Assembly: GCF_000281715.2 (NCBI RefSeq)
Contig: NZ_CP124576.1
Coordinates: 689,501-753,500, forward strand
DNA length: 64,000 nucleotides
From: Sphingobium sp. AP49
GTDB lineage: Bacteria > Pseudomonadota > Alphaproteobacteria > Sphingomonadales > Sphingomonadaceae
Reading direction: 5' to 3'
Of the stretch, positions 1 through 9,386 are shown in pieces (the first letter of the stretch is position 1; the number at the start of each line of letters is the position of its first letter). The position numbers and the translations under genes were made by a program. Under the pieces are notes generated by a model that worked only from the letters and a program-made list of their open reading frames with translations, was not told the DNA's origin and ran no database searches.

Positions 1-52
1 CGATTCCGCCGCCGCCGCCGGTGATGAATATCGTCCTGCCCGCGATCTGCAT
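1..52 (-). CDS. Short-chain dehydrogenase/reductase, N-terminus only (partial)
   Basis: Only the first 17 codons are in the window. They read MQIAGRTIFITGGGGGI, which is the first beta strand and the glycine-rich TGxxxGI dinucleotide-binding turn of the classical SDR family. An AAGGAG ribosome binding site lies 6 bases before the ATG. The substrate cannot be told from this fragment. The gene is transcribed leftward out of the window, and its upstream region carries a small palindrome (see 73-86). Confidence 0.7.
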   Translation of the reverse strand, partial: MQIAGRTIFITGGGGGI

Positions 53-72
53 CCTGCTCTCCTTTATATTTA

Positions 73-86
73 CGACAATAGTGTCG
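73..86. promoter_or_regulatory. Inverted repeat CGACA-N4-TGTCG upstream of the SDR gene
   Basis: A 5-bp perfect dyad with a 4-base centre lies about 20 bases upstream of the SDR start codon, between that gene and the converging metallo-beta-lactamase gene. Its size and position suit a TetR-like repressor site overlapping the promoter. No regulator gene is next to it in the window, so the regulator is unknown. Confidence 0.4.
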
Positions 87-112
87 CAAATTAAGGTCGG
101 TAGGGAAAGGGG

Positions 113-1039
113 CTATTGGCCCCGGTTGTAACTGCGCGTCTCCCCCTCTGCCGCCAGCTTCTTGTCCAGCATCCCGGCGGCCCGGTCGGCATAGCGGCGG
201 CAGGCGGTCGGATCGATGAAGGGATTGGGCATGCGCTTCGCCCGCAAGCGCGCGAGCTTGGCCGGGTCGGCCGGATCGGGATGGGCGGTGATCAACAGGT
301 CGCAGTCCATTGCGCCCACCTTGGCGAATGTCGCGCGAAAGGCGTCGACCACCGGCCGGTGCGCCGGATCGGAAAAACTATAGCCTTCGGCGGCGATCGG
401 ATTAAGGCTGGAGCCGAAGAGGATGGTCGCGCATTGCCGCCCCTCGCAGCTTTTCCAGCGCCAGCTCATGCTGCCCATCGTATGGCCCGGCGTCGCGACG
501 GCGGTGATGACCGTGTCGCCCAGCCGGATTGCCTCGCCATCTTTGACCGCGCGCAGCCGGCGGACGGCGGGGAAGCGCTCCAGCCAGGCCGCCTGCGGAT
601 CGGCCGGATCGATGCCGCCGGTGCGCAGCACCACGGTCGCCGGCGCGCTCGCCACCACCGTCGCGCCGCTGTCCCGCGCCAGCGCGGCCAGCCCGCCGGC
701 ATGGTCGAAATGCGGTTCGGTGCTCAGGATCAGCTTCACGTCGCGGATCGAAAAGCCCAACGCCCTGATGTTCGCCTCGACGTCGCGCACTGCCTGCGGC
801 ACCGCGCCGTCAATCAGGATCAGCCCGGCATTGGTTTTGATAAGCGCGACGTTGAGGCCGCCAAACCCGACCAGATAGGTCTGGCCATGTAGCCGGATCG
901 GCGCCTGCGGCGCCAGCCAGCGCTTGGACGAGGCAAGCGCGATCGGTCGCAGCAATGGATCATCCGCCGCCTTCGTCCAGGCCGGGCCACCCAGAAACAT
1001 CGCAGCCATGCTGATACCTACGCCCATCCAGTTGCGCAT
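113..1039 (-). CDS. Subclass B3 metallo-beta-lactamase, glutamate zinc-ligand variant
   Basis: A 308-residue secreted MBL-fold hydrolase expected to open beta-lactams in the periplasm using zinc. I chose the ATG at 1039 because it gives a short signal peptide (MRNWMGVGISMAAMFLGG...) after an AGGGG-type ribosome site; an in-frame extension to 1108 looks spurious. The zinc motif reads STEPHFDHAGG, so E108-P-H110-F-D112-H113 replaces the usual HxHxDH. The other ligands are H186 (TPGHTMGS) and H253 (ITAHPD). The first histidine is therefore Glu. Active B3 enzymes with Glu at position 116 are known; I recall SIE-1 from Sphingobium indicum. The gene is divergent from an AmpR-like regulator, the usual layout for an inducible beta-lactamase. 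Activity is inferred. Confidence 0.85.
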   Translation of the reverse strand: MRNWMGVGISMAAMFLGGPAWTKAADDPLLRPIALASSKRWLAPQAPIRLHGQTYLVGFGGLNVALIKTNAGLILIDGAVPQAVRDVEANIRALGFSIRDVKLILSTEPHFDHAGGLAALARDSGATVVASAPATVVLRTGGIDPADPQAAWLERFPAVRRLRAVKDGEAIRLGDTVITAVATPGHTMGSMSWRWKSCEGRQCATILFGSSLNPIAAEGYSFSDPAHRPVVDAFRATFAKVGAMDCDLLITAHPDPADPAKLARLRAKRMPNPFIDPTACRRYADRAAGMLDKKLAAEGETRSYNRGQ

Positions 1040-1146
1040 CGCTTTACCCCTATATGCTTGATGATTGGCAGAGATTGCGGGAGATACGGGCTTGCGACAA
1101 AGCATCAATTCTCGACACAGGCATTAGCTGATCTTATGCCGTTGCC
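1040..1146. promoter_or_regulatory. Divergent bla-ampR promoter region
   Basis: This 107-bp gap separates the start codons of the metallo-beta-lactamase and the LysR-type gene and must hold both promoters and any AmpR operator. A widely spaced dyad, TTGATG at 1058-1063 and CATCAA at 1103-1108, is the clearest symmetric element I see. I could not match a classic AmpR box, so the operator position is unproven. Confidence 0.45.
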
Positions 1147-2019
1147 ATGGATCGCGCCCAATTGCCGCTCAATGCCCTGCGCGCCTTCGAGGCCGCCGCC
1201 CGGCATCTCAGCTTCACCCGCGCCGGCCTGGAACTCTGCGTCAGCCAGGGCGCGGTCAGCCAGCAGGTCGCGCAGTTGGAGGCGCGGATCGGCGCGCCGC
1301 TGTTCCGCCGCCTGCCGCGCGGCCTCGCTCTGACCGACGAGGGGCTTGCACTGCTCCCGGTCCTGGTCGATGCGTTCGACCGGGTCGGCGGCACGCTGGA
1401 ACGGATCGAGGGCGGCCGGCTGCATGAAGTGCTGACGCTGGGCGTGGTCGGCACCTTCGCCGGCGGCTGGCTGCTGCCGCGCCTCGCCGATTTCGCCAGG
1501 GCCTGTCCCCATGTCGATCTGCGGCTGATGACCAACAATAACCGGGTCGACCTGGCCGGCGAGGGGCTGGACCTGGCGATCCGCTTTGGCGAGGGCGCCT
1601 GGCACGGCACCCATGCCCAGCCGATCCTGCGCGCGCCGCTCGCTCCGCTCTGTACGCCCGCTCTCGCCGCCCGCCTGGCCGATCCCGCCGCGCTCGCGCG
1701 CGAGCCGCTGCTGCGCTCCTATCGCGCCGACGAATGGCCGCGCTGGTTCGCCGCCGCCGGGGCGCCGTGCCCGCCGCTGCGCGGGCCGATGTTCGATACC
1801 TCGATGCTGATGGTGGAGGCGGCCCGGGCAGGTCTTGGCGTCGCGCTCGCCCCGGTCGCGATGTTCGCCGCCGATTTGCAGGCCGGGCGGCTGGTTCAGC
1901 CTTTTCCTGAGAGCGTCGATGTCGGCGGCTATTGGCTCACCCGCCTGTTGTCCCGCCCCGACAGCCCCGCCATGGCCGCCTTCCGCGCCTGGCTGGCGGA
2001 TGCTGTCCTACAGGGCTGA
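1147..2019 (+). CDS. ampR: LysR-family transcriptional regulator, AmpR-like
   Basis: A 290-residue LysR regulator. The N-terminal winged helix-turn-helix (residues 5-65) reads LPLNALRAFEAAARHLSFT followed by VSQGAVSQQV, close to AmpR and GcvA. The rest is the periplasmic-binding-protein-like effector domain. AmpR proteins sense muropeptides from cell-wall recycling and activate a divergently transcribed beta-lactamase gene. That arrangement is present here, which supports AmpR over GcvA. No strong ribosome site precedes the ATG. The family is certain; the AmpR assignment and the inducer are inferred from sequence and context. Confidence 0.75.
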   Translation: MDRAQLPLNALRAFEAAARHLSFTRAGLELCVSQGAVSQQVAQLEARIGAPLFRRLPRGLALTDEGLALLPVLVDAFDRVGGTLERIEGGRLHEVLTLGVVGTFAGGWLLPRLADFARACPHVDLRLMTNNNRVDLAGEGLDLAIRFGEGAWHGTHAQPILRAPLAPLCTPALAARLADPAALAREPLLRSYRADEWPRWFAAAGAPCPPLRGPMFDTSMLMVEAARAGLGVALAPVAMFAADLQAGRLVQPFPESVDVGGYWLTRLLSRPDSPAMAAFRAWLADAVLQG

Positions 2020-2119
2020 TCGCCCCTATGATGGGGGCGGCCCGCGCAAGGATGTTATGGGGGTTGGAAATTCTATGTCGAAATGTGCGGGAAATATGGG
2101 AAGTTAAGCTATCATAATC

Positions 2120-2605
2120 CTATTGCGGATAGCTGATCGCCATCACCTCATATTCCTTCTCGCCGGCGGGCAGATGCACCCGGCGCAGGTCGCCGATGGC
2201 CGCCCCGCGCAGGGCACGGGCGATCGGGGATCCCCAGCCGATCCGGCCGGCGCCGGCATCGGCCTCGTCATTGCCGACGATCGTCACGGTGCGATGATTA
2301 TCATCCTCGTCGGCGATGGTGACGGTCGCGCCGAAATAGACCCGACCCTTGTCGGGCTGCTGGCGCGGGTCGACGACCTTGGCGTCCTTCATCTTCTTCG
2401 ACAGGCGCTTCAATTGGCCGTCAATCTCGCGCATCCGCTTGCGGCCATAGAGATAGTCGCCATTTTCGCTGCGGTCGCCATTGCCCGCCGCCCAGCTCAC
2501 CACCTCGACGATGCGCGGCCGCTCGACGCCCAGCAGATGGTCATATTCGGCGCGCAGCTTCGCAAAGCCCTCGGGGCTGATATAATTGGGATAGGGCGTG
2601 GTCAT
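2120..2605 (-). CDS. greB: Transcription elongation factor GreB
   Basis: A 161-residue Gre factor that enters the RNA polymerase secondary channel and stimulates cleavage of backtracked transcripts. The N-terminal coiled coil (about residues 10-75) carries the acidic tip in NGDRSENGDYLYGRKRMREI. The C-terminal FKBP-like domain includes the GWGSPIARAL segment. Opening with YPNYISPEG and the basic coiled-coil face fit GreB better than GreA. It lies downstream of slt on the same strand and may share its transcript. Confidence 0.9.
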   Translation of the reverse strand: MTTPYPNYISPEGFAKLRAEYDHLLGVERPRIVEVVSWAAGNGDRSENGDYLYGRKRMREIDGQLKRLSKKMKDAKVVDPRQQPDKGRVYFGATVTIADEDDNHRTVTIVGNDEADAGAGRIGWGSPIARALRGAAIGDLRRVHLPAGEKEYEVMAISYPQ

Positions 2606-2650
2606 GCCGCCCCTTATCCACAGCCTTGCCCGACGCGCAAACCGGAAAGA

Positions 2651-4723
2651 TCAGCCCGGCGTCTGCTTGCCCAGATAGCGGCTGAGCACCGCATTGCTGC
2701 CCTTGAACTTGGCCCGTTCCGGGTTCATCGCCTCATAGACGACGGCATTTTCCAGCACCCGCTGGACATAGTTGCGCGTCTCGAAGATCGGGATCTGCTC
2801 GATCCAGCGCAGCATGTCGGCGCCCGGCAGGCGCGGGTCGCCATTGGCGGCGATCCAGCGGTTCACATTGCCCGGCCCGGCATTATAGGCGGCGACGGCG
2901 AGCGGATAGCTGCCGCCATAATAGTCCAGCATGCGCTGGAAATAGCCCGACCCCAGCATGATGTTGTAGCTGGGATCATTGAGCGAACCGGCGTCATAGC
3001 TCAGGCCCAGCTTGCCCGCTTGCTCCCGCGCCGTGCCCGGCATCAGCTGCATCAGGCCGCGCGCGCCGGCATGGCTGACGATCTGCTTGTCGAACTGGCT
3101 TTCCTGCCGTGCGATCGCATGGACCATCGTCCAGTTATATTGCGCCGTCGGCGGCACCGGCACGCGCGGGAAGGCACTGGCGCCATAGCCGGTCAGGCCG
3201 TTGGACACAGCCCGGCGGCCGACCATCACGCCCATGTCGGGGCGACCCAGATTCTGCGCCAGTTCGGCGGCCAGGAAATGGTCGCCATCGCTGTCGGCGC
3301 CATTGGCGATGGCGCGGACGAACTTGCTCTGGTCCTCCCAATAGCCCATCTGGCCCAGCGCCTTGGCCGCGCGCACCACTGACCGGTTGTTGAACTCGGC
3401 CCGTTCGGAGGCCGAAATCGACACCGCCCGTTCGGGCGGCGGCGGCACCGGCCGGCCCAGCCGCTCCAGCGCGAGCTGGCCATAATATTGATCGGGGAAT
3501 TGCGCCGACTGATTGAAATAGCTGTTGGCGCTGGCGGCATCGCCCGCCTGCAATGCGGCGCGACCGGCCCAATAATAGCCCTTGGCCTGGACCTGGGGCG
3601 ACTTGCCGCCGGTGGCATAGCGGCGGAACATCGCCACCGCATCGGTCGGCCGGTTGAGATTGTAGAAGGCGGTCGTGCCCGCCAGCCAGGCAAGACTGGT
3701 ATAATCGTCGCGCTCGCCGATCGGCCGGGTCGATACGTCGGTGCCCGGCGCATAGGCGTCGTCCAGCTTGCTGGCGATGCCATAGGCAAAGCTCCACTGG
3801 CTGTCGTTCGCAGCGGACCGTGCCTGGGTCAGCAGGGCCTCATACCATTTTTCGGCATTGCCGGGGCGGAAGCTCAGCAGCTGGCGGTTGGCCAGATATT
3901 GACGCCCGGCGATCCAGTTGCCGCTGTTGAGCAGCCAGGTCGCCTTGTCGGCGATGAAGCCCGCATCGCTGGCGCCGCCGATCGGTTCGGCCGTCTGCAT
4001 CTTGATCGCGGCGTCCGGCGACTTCTGACGAAAGGCGATGCGCGCGTCATAGATCGGGCGGCGGGCCGGGCTGACATAGGCCAGCATGCGCATCGCGCCG
4101 ATCGTATCATTGCTCCACAGCAACACGTCGGCGCGCTGGTCATGGTCGGCCACGGTAAAGCCCGATCCGAACAGCGACAAAAGCCGCGCTTCGTCGGTCG
4201 GGCTCAGCGTGCCGGTGATCCAGGCCGTGCGCGCGGCGACCCGCGCCTCGTCCATCCGGCCCAGCTGCATCAGCGCCACCGCATTGCGCGCATGGCCGGT
4301 CGCGGTGCGCGCCGGGAAGCGCGCGAAGAACGCCGTCACCTGGCGCGGATCAAAGCTGTCGGGGTTGATCCCGGTCTCGGCCAGCCGCCGCATCCGGTCC
4401 TCGCCCGGCCAGCCGGGATTGGCGACGATGAAGCTGGCATAGGTGGAAAAGCCCAGGCCATCGCTCTGCTGCAAGGCGCGCCATTGGCTGATCGTGCCGG
4501 CGATCGAGGGATCGGACGGCATGCCGACCCGGCTTGCTGCCTGATTCCAGGCGCTGGGCTGAGTCGAGCCCGGCTGGCCCGGCAGGGGCTGCACCATCGC
4601 CTGGGCATAGACGGTGGGGGTTTCGGTCTGGGCGCCGGCACCGGCGGTTGCGAGCAATAAAGCAATGACAGGCATGCGGATCAGGTAACTTTCGACAGTT
4701 CCGGGCTTCGGCATGCTGGACAT
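2651..4723 (-). CDS. slt: Soluble lytic murein transglycosylase
   Basis: A 690-residue periplasmic enzyme that cleaves peptidoglycan between MurNAc and GlcNAc, forming 1,6-anhydro ends. The N-terminus has a signal peptide ending near AGAGAQT. Next comes a long alpha-superhelical region (about 60-500), and then the SLT catalytic domain. The latter has the motif ARQESQFDKQIVSHAGARG followed by LMQLMPGTA, with the catalytic Glu near residue 540, and a later AYNAGPGNV motif. Length matches the Slt70 type. It diverges from dapA across about 100 bp containing a CGCGCTATAGCGCG palindrome. Anhydromuropeptides made by such enzymes feed AmpR-type sensing, a possible functional link to the locus at 0.1-2 kb. 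Confidence 0.9.
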   Translation of the reverse strand: MSSMPKPGTVESYLIRMPVIALLLATAGAGAQTETPTVYAQAMVQPLPGQPGSTQPSAWNQAASRVGMPSDPSIAGTISQWRALQQSDGLGFSTYASFIVANPGWPGEDRMRRLAETGINPDSFDPRQVTAFFARFPARTATGHARNAVALMQLGRMDEARVAARTAWITGTLSPTDEARLLSLFGSGFTVADHDQRADVLLWSNDTIGAMRMLAYVSPARRPIYDARIAFRQKSPDAAIKMQTAEPIGGASDAGFIADKATWLLNSGNWIAGRQYLANRQLLSFRPGNAEKWYEALLTQARSAANDSQWSFAYGIASKLDDAYAPGTDVSTRPIGERDDYTSLAWLAGTTAFYNLNRPTDAVAMFRRYATGGKSPQVQAKGYYWAGRAALQAGDAASANSYFNQSAQFPDQYYGQLALERLGRPVPPPPERAVSISASERAEFNNRSVVRAAKALGQMGYWEDQSKFVRAIANGADSDGDHFLAAELAQNLGRPDMGVMVGRRAVSNGLTGYGASAFPRVPVPPTAQYNWTMVHAIARQESQFDKQIVSHAGARGLMQLMPGTAREQAGKLGLSYDAGSLNDPSYNIMLGSGYFQRMLDYYGGSYPLAVAAYNAGPGNVNRWIAANGDPRLPGADMLRWIEQIPIFETRNYVQRVLENAVVYEAMNPERAKFKGSNAVLSRYLGKQTPG

Positions 4724-4757
4724 AATCGCTATTGCATCCTTATCAGGCCCTGAATGA

Positions 4758-4771
4758 CGCGCTATAGCGCG
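4758..4771. promoter_or_regulatory. 14-bp palindrome in the slt-dapA divergent region
   Basis: CGCGCTATAGCGCG is a perfect palindrome between two divergent start codons (slt at 4723 and dapA at 4820). Its centre GCTATAGC resembles a -10 element on either strand, so it could serve one or both promoters or bind a regulator. No further evidence is visible. Confidence 0.35.
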
Positions 4772-4819
4772 CCGCTTGCCCGATCATGCCCCGGTCGCCC
4801 GGAGAATTGAAGGAGTTTA

Positions 4820-5701
4820 ATGATGTTTTCCGGGTCGATTCCAGCCCTGGTGACCACTTTCCGCGACGGAGCGGTGGACGAGGCCGCCTTCCGCGCCCTG
4901 GTCGACTGGCAGATCGAGGAAGGGTCGAGCGCGCTGGTTCCCTGCGGCACCACCGGCGAAAGCGCGACCATGACGGTCGAGGAGCATAATCGCGTCATCG
5001 CCATCTGCGTCGACCAGGCGGCCGGCCGCGTGCCCGTGATCGCCGGTTGCGGATCGAACGACACCCGCATCGCGCTGGAACATATGTATGCGGCGCAGGC
5101 CGCTGGCGCCGACGCGGCGCTGGTCGTCGCCCCCTATTACAACAAGCCCAATCAGGATGGCGTCTATCAGCATTTCGCCTATCTGGCGCAGCGCTGCGAC
5201 CTGCCGATCATACTCTATAATGTTCCCAGCCGCACGATCACCGATATCGGCGTGCCGGTGATGCACCGGCTACGCCAGGAATATCAGTCGATCGTCGGGA
5301 TCAAGGATGCCACCGGGAATCTGGGGCGGGTCACCGCGCAGCGCCTCGCCTGCGGCCCGGATTTCTGCCAGCTTTCGGGGAATGACGAAACCGCGCTTGG
5401 ATTCAACGCGATGGGTGGCCGGGGCTGTATTTCGGTCACCGCCAATGTCGCGCCGCGCCTGGTCGCCGATTTTCAGGCGGCCTGCGCCGCGCATGATTGG
5501 GATGGTGCCCTGGCGCTGCAGGATCGTCTCTATCCCCTGCATGACGCGCTGTTCAGCGATTCTTCACCCGGGCCTGTCAAATATGCGCTTACCCGCGTAC
5601 GGCCCGACATGCCCGGCGAGCTTCGGCTGCCGATTACCTGGCCATCGGAATCGAGTCGTTCGGCGGTCGATCGCGCGCTGGAGATCGCCGGTCTGGTTTG
5701 A
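4820..5701 (+). CDS. dapA: 4-hydroxy-tetrahydrodipicolinate synthase
   Basis: A 293-residue class I aldolase condensing pyruvate with aspartate semialdehyde, the first committed step of the diaminopimelate/lysine pathway. It has the PCGTTGESATM substrate motif near residue 45, tyrosine 133 in LYNVPSR, and the Schiff-base lysine K162 in IVGIKDATGNL. Two ATGs stand in tandem. AAGGAG at 4810-4815 is 4 bases from the first and 7 from the second (4823), so MFSGSIPAL may be the true N-terminus. Length is normal for the family. Confidence 0.95.
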   Translation: MMFSGSIPALVTTFRDGAVDEAAFRALVDWQIEEGSSALVPCGTTGESATMTVEEHNRVIAICVDQAAGRVPVIAGCGSNDTRIALEHMYAAQAAGADAALVVAPYYNKPNQDGVYQHFAYLAQRCDLPIILYNVPSRTITDIGVPVMHRLRQEYQSIVGIKDATGNLGRVTAQRLACGPDFCQLSGNDETALGFNAMGGRGCISVTANVAPRLVADFQAACAAHDWDGALALQDRLYPLHDALFSDSSPGPVKYALTRVRPDMPGELRLPITWPSESSRSAVDRALEIAGLV

Positions 5702-5745
5702 CGCGCCGGCGTCCCTATATGATGAATTGAGTTAAGCAGCAGAAC

Positions 5746-6228
5746 ATGGCCCGCCCCCGCCCCGCAACCTTCGACAAGAAGAAGATCGTCGCCGAGAACC
5801 GGCGCGCCCGTTTCGATTATTTCATCGAGGACGTGTTCGAGGCCGGCATCGCGCTGCAGGGCACCGAGGTGAAGGCGCTGCGCGCGGGCGAGGGCAACAT
5901 CGCCGAAAGCTATGCCGAGGTGAAGGGCAACCAGGTGTTCCTGGTGAACAGCAACATCCCCGAATATAGCCATGGCAACCGCGAAAATCACGAGCCCAAG
6001 CGGGTCCGCAAGCTGCTGCTGCACGAGCGCGAGATCGAGAAGATGCACAGCGCCGTGTCGCGCAAGGGCATGACGCTGGTGCCGCTGATGGTCTATTTCA
6101 ACAGCACGGGGCGCGCCAAGATCGAATTGGCCCTGGCCAAGGGCAAGCAGAATCACGACAAGCGCGACACCATCAAGGACCGCGACTGGAAGCGCGATCA
6201 GCAGCGCATTATGAAAGCGCACGGCTAA
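5746..6228 (+). CDS. smpB: SsrA-binding protein SmpB
   Basis: A 160-residue partner of tmRNA in trans-translation, which rescues stalled ribosomes. The OB-fold core shows [19 protein letters not shown] and [13 protein letters not shown], and the basic C-terminal tail [19 protein letters not shown] folds in the decoding centre. It follows dapA by 44 bp and lies 3 bases before the DUF2062 gene, suggesting co-transcription. The ssrA gene itself is not in the window. Confidence 0.95.
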   Translation: MARPRPATFDKKKIVAENRRARFDYFIEDVFEAGIALQGTEVKALRAGEGNIAESYAEVKGNQVFLVNSNIPEYSHGNRENHEPKRVRKLLLHEREIEKMHSAVSRKGMTLVPLMVYFNSTGRAKIELALAKGKQNHDKRDTIKDRDWKRDQQRIMKAHG

Positions 6229-6231
6229 TCC

Positions 6232-6825
6232 ATGGACAATCGCTTCTCCCGCTGGTGGCACGCCAATGCGCCGACCCGTGAATCGCTGGAGAAGAGCCGC
6301 GTCCTCGCCCCCGTCGCCCACCGTGTGCTGGAACCTTCGCTGTGGCGCTTCACCCGCCGGTCGGTGCCGCGCGGCGTGGCGCTCGGCCTGTTCGTCGGTA
6401 TCTTCCTGCTGATCCCGGGCGTCCAGATTGCCGGCGCGGCGCTCTTCGCCCTGCCGTTTCGCGCCAACATTCCGGTGGCTGCGGCCATGACTTTCCTGTC
6501 CAACCCGGCCACCACCCCGCTGATCCTGATGGCATCGGTGTGGCTGGGCAATTGGATACTGGGCCGCAGCGCCGATGCCTCCGGCTTCATGGCCCTGGTC
6601 GACGGCCATGCCTCGATCGGCCAATGGTGTGCCTGGCTTTTTTCCGAAGCCGCGCCGGCCATGTTGCTGGGCCTCTTCCTCATCTCGCTTGCCTGTGCCG
6701 TCGTCGGCTATGTCAGTGCCGACTGGTTCTGGCGCCGTCGCATGGGTCGTAAGTGGCAGGCGCGTAAATTGAGGATTGGCAAGCGCACCGAAAGCGGCGC
6801 ATTGGAAGAAGTCGCTCCGATCTGA
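6232..6825 (+). CDS. DUF2062 domain-containing membrane protein
   Basis: A 197-residue integral membrane protein of the DUF2062 family. A basic amphipathic N-terminus (about 1-45, including RFTRRSVPRGVALGLFVGI) leads into hydrophobic segments near 50-70, 82-105 and 140-165. The core contains the family's small-residue and proline motif SNPATTPLILMASVW. Function is unknown. The start codon follows the smpB stop by 3 bases, so the two are probably translationally linked. The C-terminus is basic and cytoplasmic-like. Confidence 0.8.
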   Translation: MDNRFSRWWHANAPTRESLEKSRVLAPVAHRVLEPSLWRFTRRSVPRGVALGLFVGIFLLIPGVQIAGAALFALPFRANIPVAAAMTFLSNPATTPLILMASVWLGNWILGRSADASGFMALVDGHASIGQWCAWLFSEAAPAMLLGLFLISLACAVVGYVSADWFWRRRMGRKWQARKLRIGKRTESGALEEVAPI

Positions 6826-6872
6826 CGGATGGCGTCATGGTTCCATTGTAAAGGCTTAAGGGGGCGCCGGGC

Positions 6873-9305
6873 ATGGCCGCGCGGGTAAAAAGGGATGATG
6901 ATGCGTGGATGGCACCGCCGCCATCCCGCGCCTTCCTGCCGCTGCTGATATTGGCTGCGCTGCTGTCGGCGGCGATCGTGCTCTATGCCATTGGTGACTG
7001 GGCGCTGGCGGCGGGTTTCGCCGCGACCGTCGTCACCATCGCCGCTTTGCTGGCCTGGTATCGACGGCTTTATCCTGCGCAGATTTCGGACCGCGATGCC
7101 GTACCTGACTGGACCGTCGCCCGCGCCGCTGCAGATGCTTCCAGCATGGCGATCGCCGTCACGGACCGGGGCGGGCGGCTCGTTTGTGCCAGCGATCTGT
7201 TTGGCGAATGGTTCGCCGGCTATCCTTCACCGCCTGCCGTTACGGCCGACATGGTGTTGACGGACAACCTGACCGCGGCGGCGCGGGCGGCCTGGCGCGA
7301 CGGCGAGGCAAAGGTCGAAGGCATTGCCCATGGCGCCTTGCGCCTGGATATCGACATTGCGCGAACGGGCCGGTCGGAAGACTATCTGCTGTGGCGCTTC
7401 ACCCCTGTGCGCCAGCCGAGCGCCTTGGATGATGTCCATCGCCTGTTGACCGGCGAGGCGGGGCGCCAGTTGGGCGAAGCGGGCATCATGGGCGTGATGA
7501 TCGGCGGCGAAGGGCGCATTCGTGCTGCAAACGGTGCCTTCCTGTTGCGCGCGGCGGGGCGCATCGATGCCAATATCACCGGCCGTGATTTTGCCGCCCA
7601 TATGCGGGTGGATGACAAGGGACGGCTGTTCCTGGCGCGCGAGGAGAGCGGCGGCCTGCCGCTGCGCTTGCTGCAGGTGCCGCTGCGCCGGGCGAGCCAG
7701 CCGGGCGGGATGCAGAATGGCGCGCAGGACGGCCCGATGCTGCTGCTGCTGATCGACGAGCCGGCCGGCGGCGGCGGTACGTCGGCGCTGTCCTATATCG
7801 AAACCTTGTTGTCGCTCTTGCCGTTCGGTCTGGCGATGGCCGATCGCGACGGGCGTGTGCTGTTCGTCAACAATGCCTTTGCCCGGGCGGCCGGGCTGAA
7901 AGGGGGCGACAAGCCCAGCTATCCTGGCGACCTGGTGGTGCGCGAGGATCAGGCGGCGGTGGCCGATGCGGTGCGCCGCTTTGCCGTGGGGCCGCAAATG
8001 TCGGGCGATATCGCGGTGCGCATGCGCGATCAGCCCGAAGAACCGATCGCGCTCAGCCTGGCCGGCGTGCGCGGCCTGGGGGAGGCGGCGGTGCTGCTCA
8101 GCCTCAAGGACAATAGCGAGGAGAGCAAGCTCAAACGGCAGGTGGCGCAGGCAACGAAGATGCAGGCGATCGGCCAACTGGCCGGCGGCGTTGCCCATGA
8201 CTTCAACAATATCCTGACCGCCATCATCGGCCATTGCGACCTGATGCTGATGCGCCATACGCCGGGCGACAGCGATTATGACGATATCCAGCAGATCAAG
8301 TCGAACAGCAATCGCGCGGCGGGTCTGACTCGCCAGTTGCTGGCCTTTTCGCGTCAGCAGACGCTGCGGCCACAGGTGCTGCAACTGCCCGACATCGTCG
8401 CCGACGTATCGAACCTGCTCAAGCGCCTGCTCGGCGAGAAGGTGAAGCTGGATGTCAGCCATGGCCGCAACCTGGGCGCCGTGCGCGCCGACCCGGGCCA
8501 GCTCGAACAGGTGATCGTGAATCTGGCGGTCAATGCGCGCGATGCCATGCCCGAAGGCGGCACGCTCAATATCCAGACCTATGGCGTGCCCGCTAACAAG
8601 GTGCGTGACATGCGCCAGCAAATCCTGCCGGTGGGCGATTATACCGCGCTGCGTGTGTCCGATACCGGCCTTGGTATCCCGCCCGACATCCTATCCAAGA
8701 TTTTCGAGCCCTTCTTCACCACCAAGGAACTGGGCAAGGGGACGGGGCTGGGCCTGTCCACCGTCTATGGTATCGTCAAGCAGTCGGGCGGTTATATCTT
8801 CGCCGAATCGGAACTCGGACGCGGCGCCAGTTTCGTCATCTACCTGCCCGTCTATGCCGGCGCCGACGCGGATGCGGAACAGGCCGCCAGCAGGGCAAAG
8901 GCGCCGGTCAAACGCAGCGAGACATGGGGAACCGGCACGGTGCTGCTGGTCGAGGACGAGGATATGGTGCGGGCCGTTGCCGAACGGGCGCTGGTACGCC
9001 AGGGCTATAAGGTGTTGACCGCCAGCGATGGTGAGCAGGGACTGGAAGTTCTGGCCGGCGGTGAGAAGATCGACCTGCTGATCTCCGACGTGGTCATGCC
9101 CAATATGGATGGTCCATCCATGGTGGCGCGCGCGCGCCGCAATTTCCCTGACCTCCCCGTGCTGTTCATGTCGGGCTATGCCGAGGAACAATTGCGCAAG
9201 TCGATCGATATCGCCAACGTCGCCTTCCTGCCCAAGCCATTTTCCGTCAACCAGTTGGCGGAAGCGGCACGGGATGCACTGGGCACGGTGCCGGCGCCGG
9301 AATGA
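6873..9305 (+). CDS. cckA: Hybrid histidine kinase CckA
   Basis: An 810-residue membrane-bound hybrid kinase that, in alphaproteobacteria, feeds phosphate through ChpT to the cell-cycle regulator CtrA. Two transmembrane helices lie near residues 18-38 and 42-62. PAS-like regions follow, then the HisKA dimerisation helix with H442 in [11 protein letters not shown]. The HATPase domain has [14 protein letters not shown] and [11 protein letters not shown], and the C-terminal receiver has D739 in [13 protein letters not shown]. This domain order and the motifs match CckA. An isolated receiver gene follows downstream. The start at 6873 is the first plausible ATG; ATG codons a few residues later are possible alternatives. 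Confidence 0.9.
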   Translation: MAARVKRDDDAWMAPPPSRAFLPLLILAALLSAAIVLYAIGDWALAAGFAATVVTIAALLAWYRRLYPAQISDRDAVPDWTVARAAADASSMAIAVTDRGGRLVCASDLFGEWFAGYPSPPAVTADMVLTDNLTAAARAAWRDGEAKVEGIAHGALRLDIDIARTGRSEDYLLWRFTPVRQPSALDDVHRLLTGEAGRQLGEAGIMGVMIGGEGRIRAANGAFLLRAAGRIDANITGRDFAAHMRVDDKGRLFLAREESGGLPLRLLQVPLRRASQPGGMQNGAQDGPMLLLLIDEPAGGGGTSALSYIETLLSLLPFGLAMADRDGRVLFVNNAFARAAGLKGGDKPSYPGDLVVREDQAAVADAVRRFAVGPQMSGDIAVRMRDQPEEPIALSLAGVRGLGEAAVLLSLKDNSEESKLKRQVAQATKMQAIGQLAGGVAHDFNNILTAIIGHCDLMLMRHTPGDSDYDDIQQIKSNSNRAAGLTRQLLAFSRQQTLRPQVLQLPDIVADVSNLLKRLLGEKVKLDVSHGRNLGAVRADPGQLEQVIVNLAVNARDAMPEGGTLNIQTYGVPANKVRDMRQQILPVGDYTALRVSDTGLGIPPDILSKIFEPFFTTKELGKGTGLGLSTVYGIVKQSGGYIFAESELGRGASFVIYLPVYAGADADAEQAASRAKAPVKRSETWGTGTVLLVEDEDMVRAVAERALVRQGYKVLTASDGEQGLEVLAGGEKIDLLISDVVMPNMDGPSMVARARRNFPDLPVLFMSGYAEEQLRKSIDIANVAFLPKPFSVNQLAEAARDALGTVPAPE

Positions 9306-9386
9306 ACTTCTTGGCGCCCAGGCGATTATGCTGGGCAAGGCTTTGCTCTTTGTTTAGCGAAGGGCGCAAATCACGGGGACCGCAGC

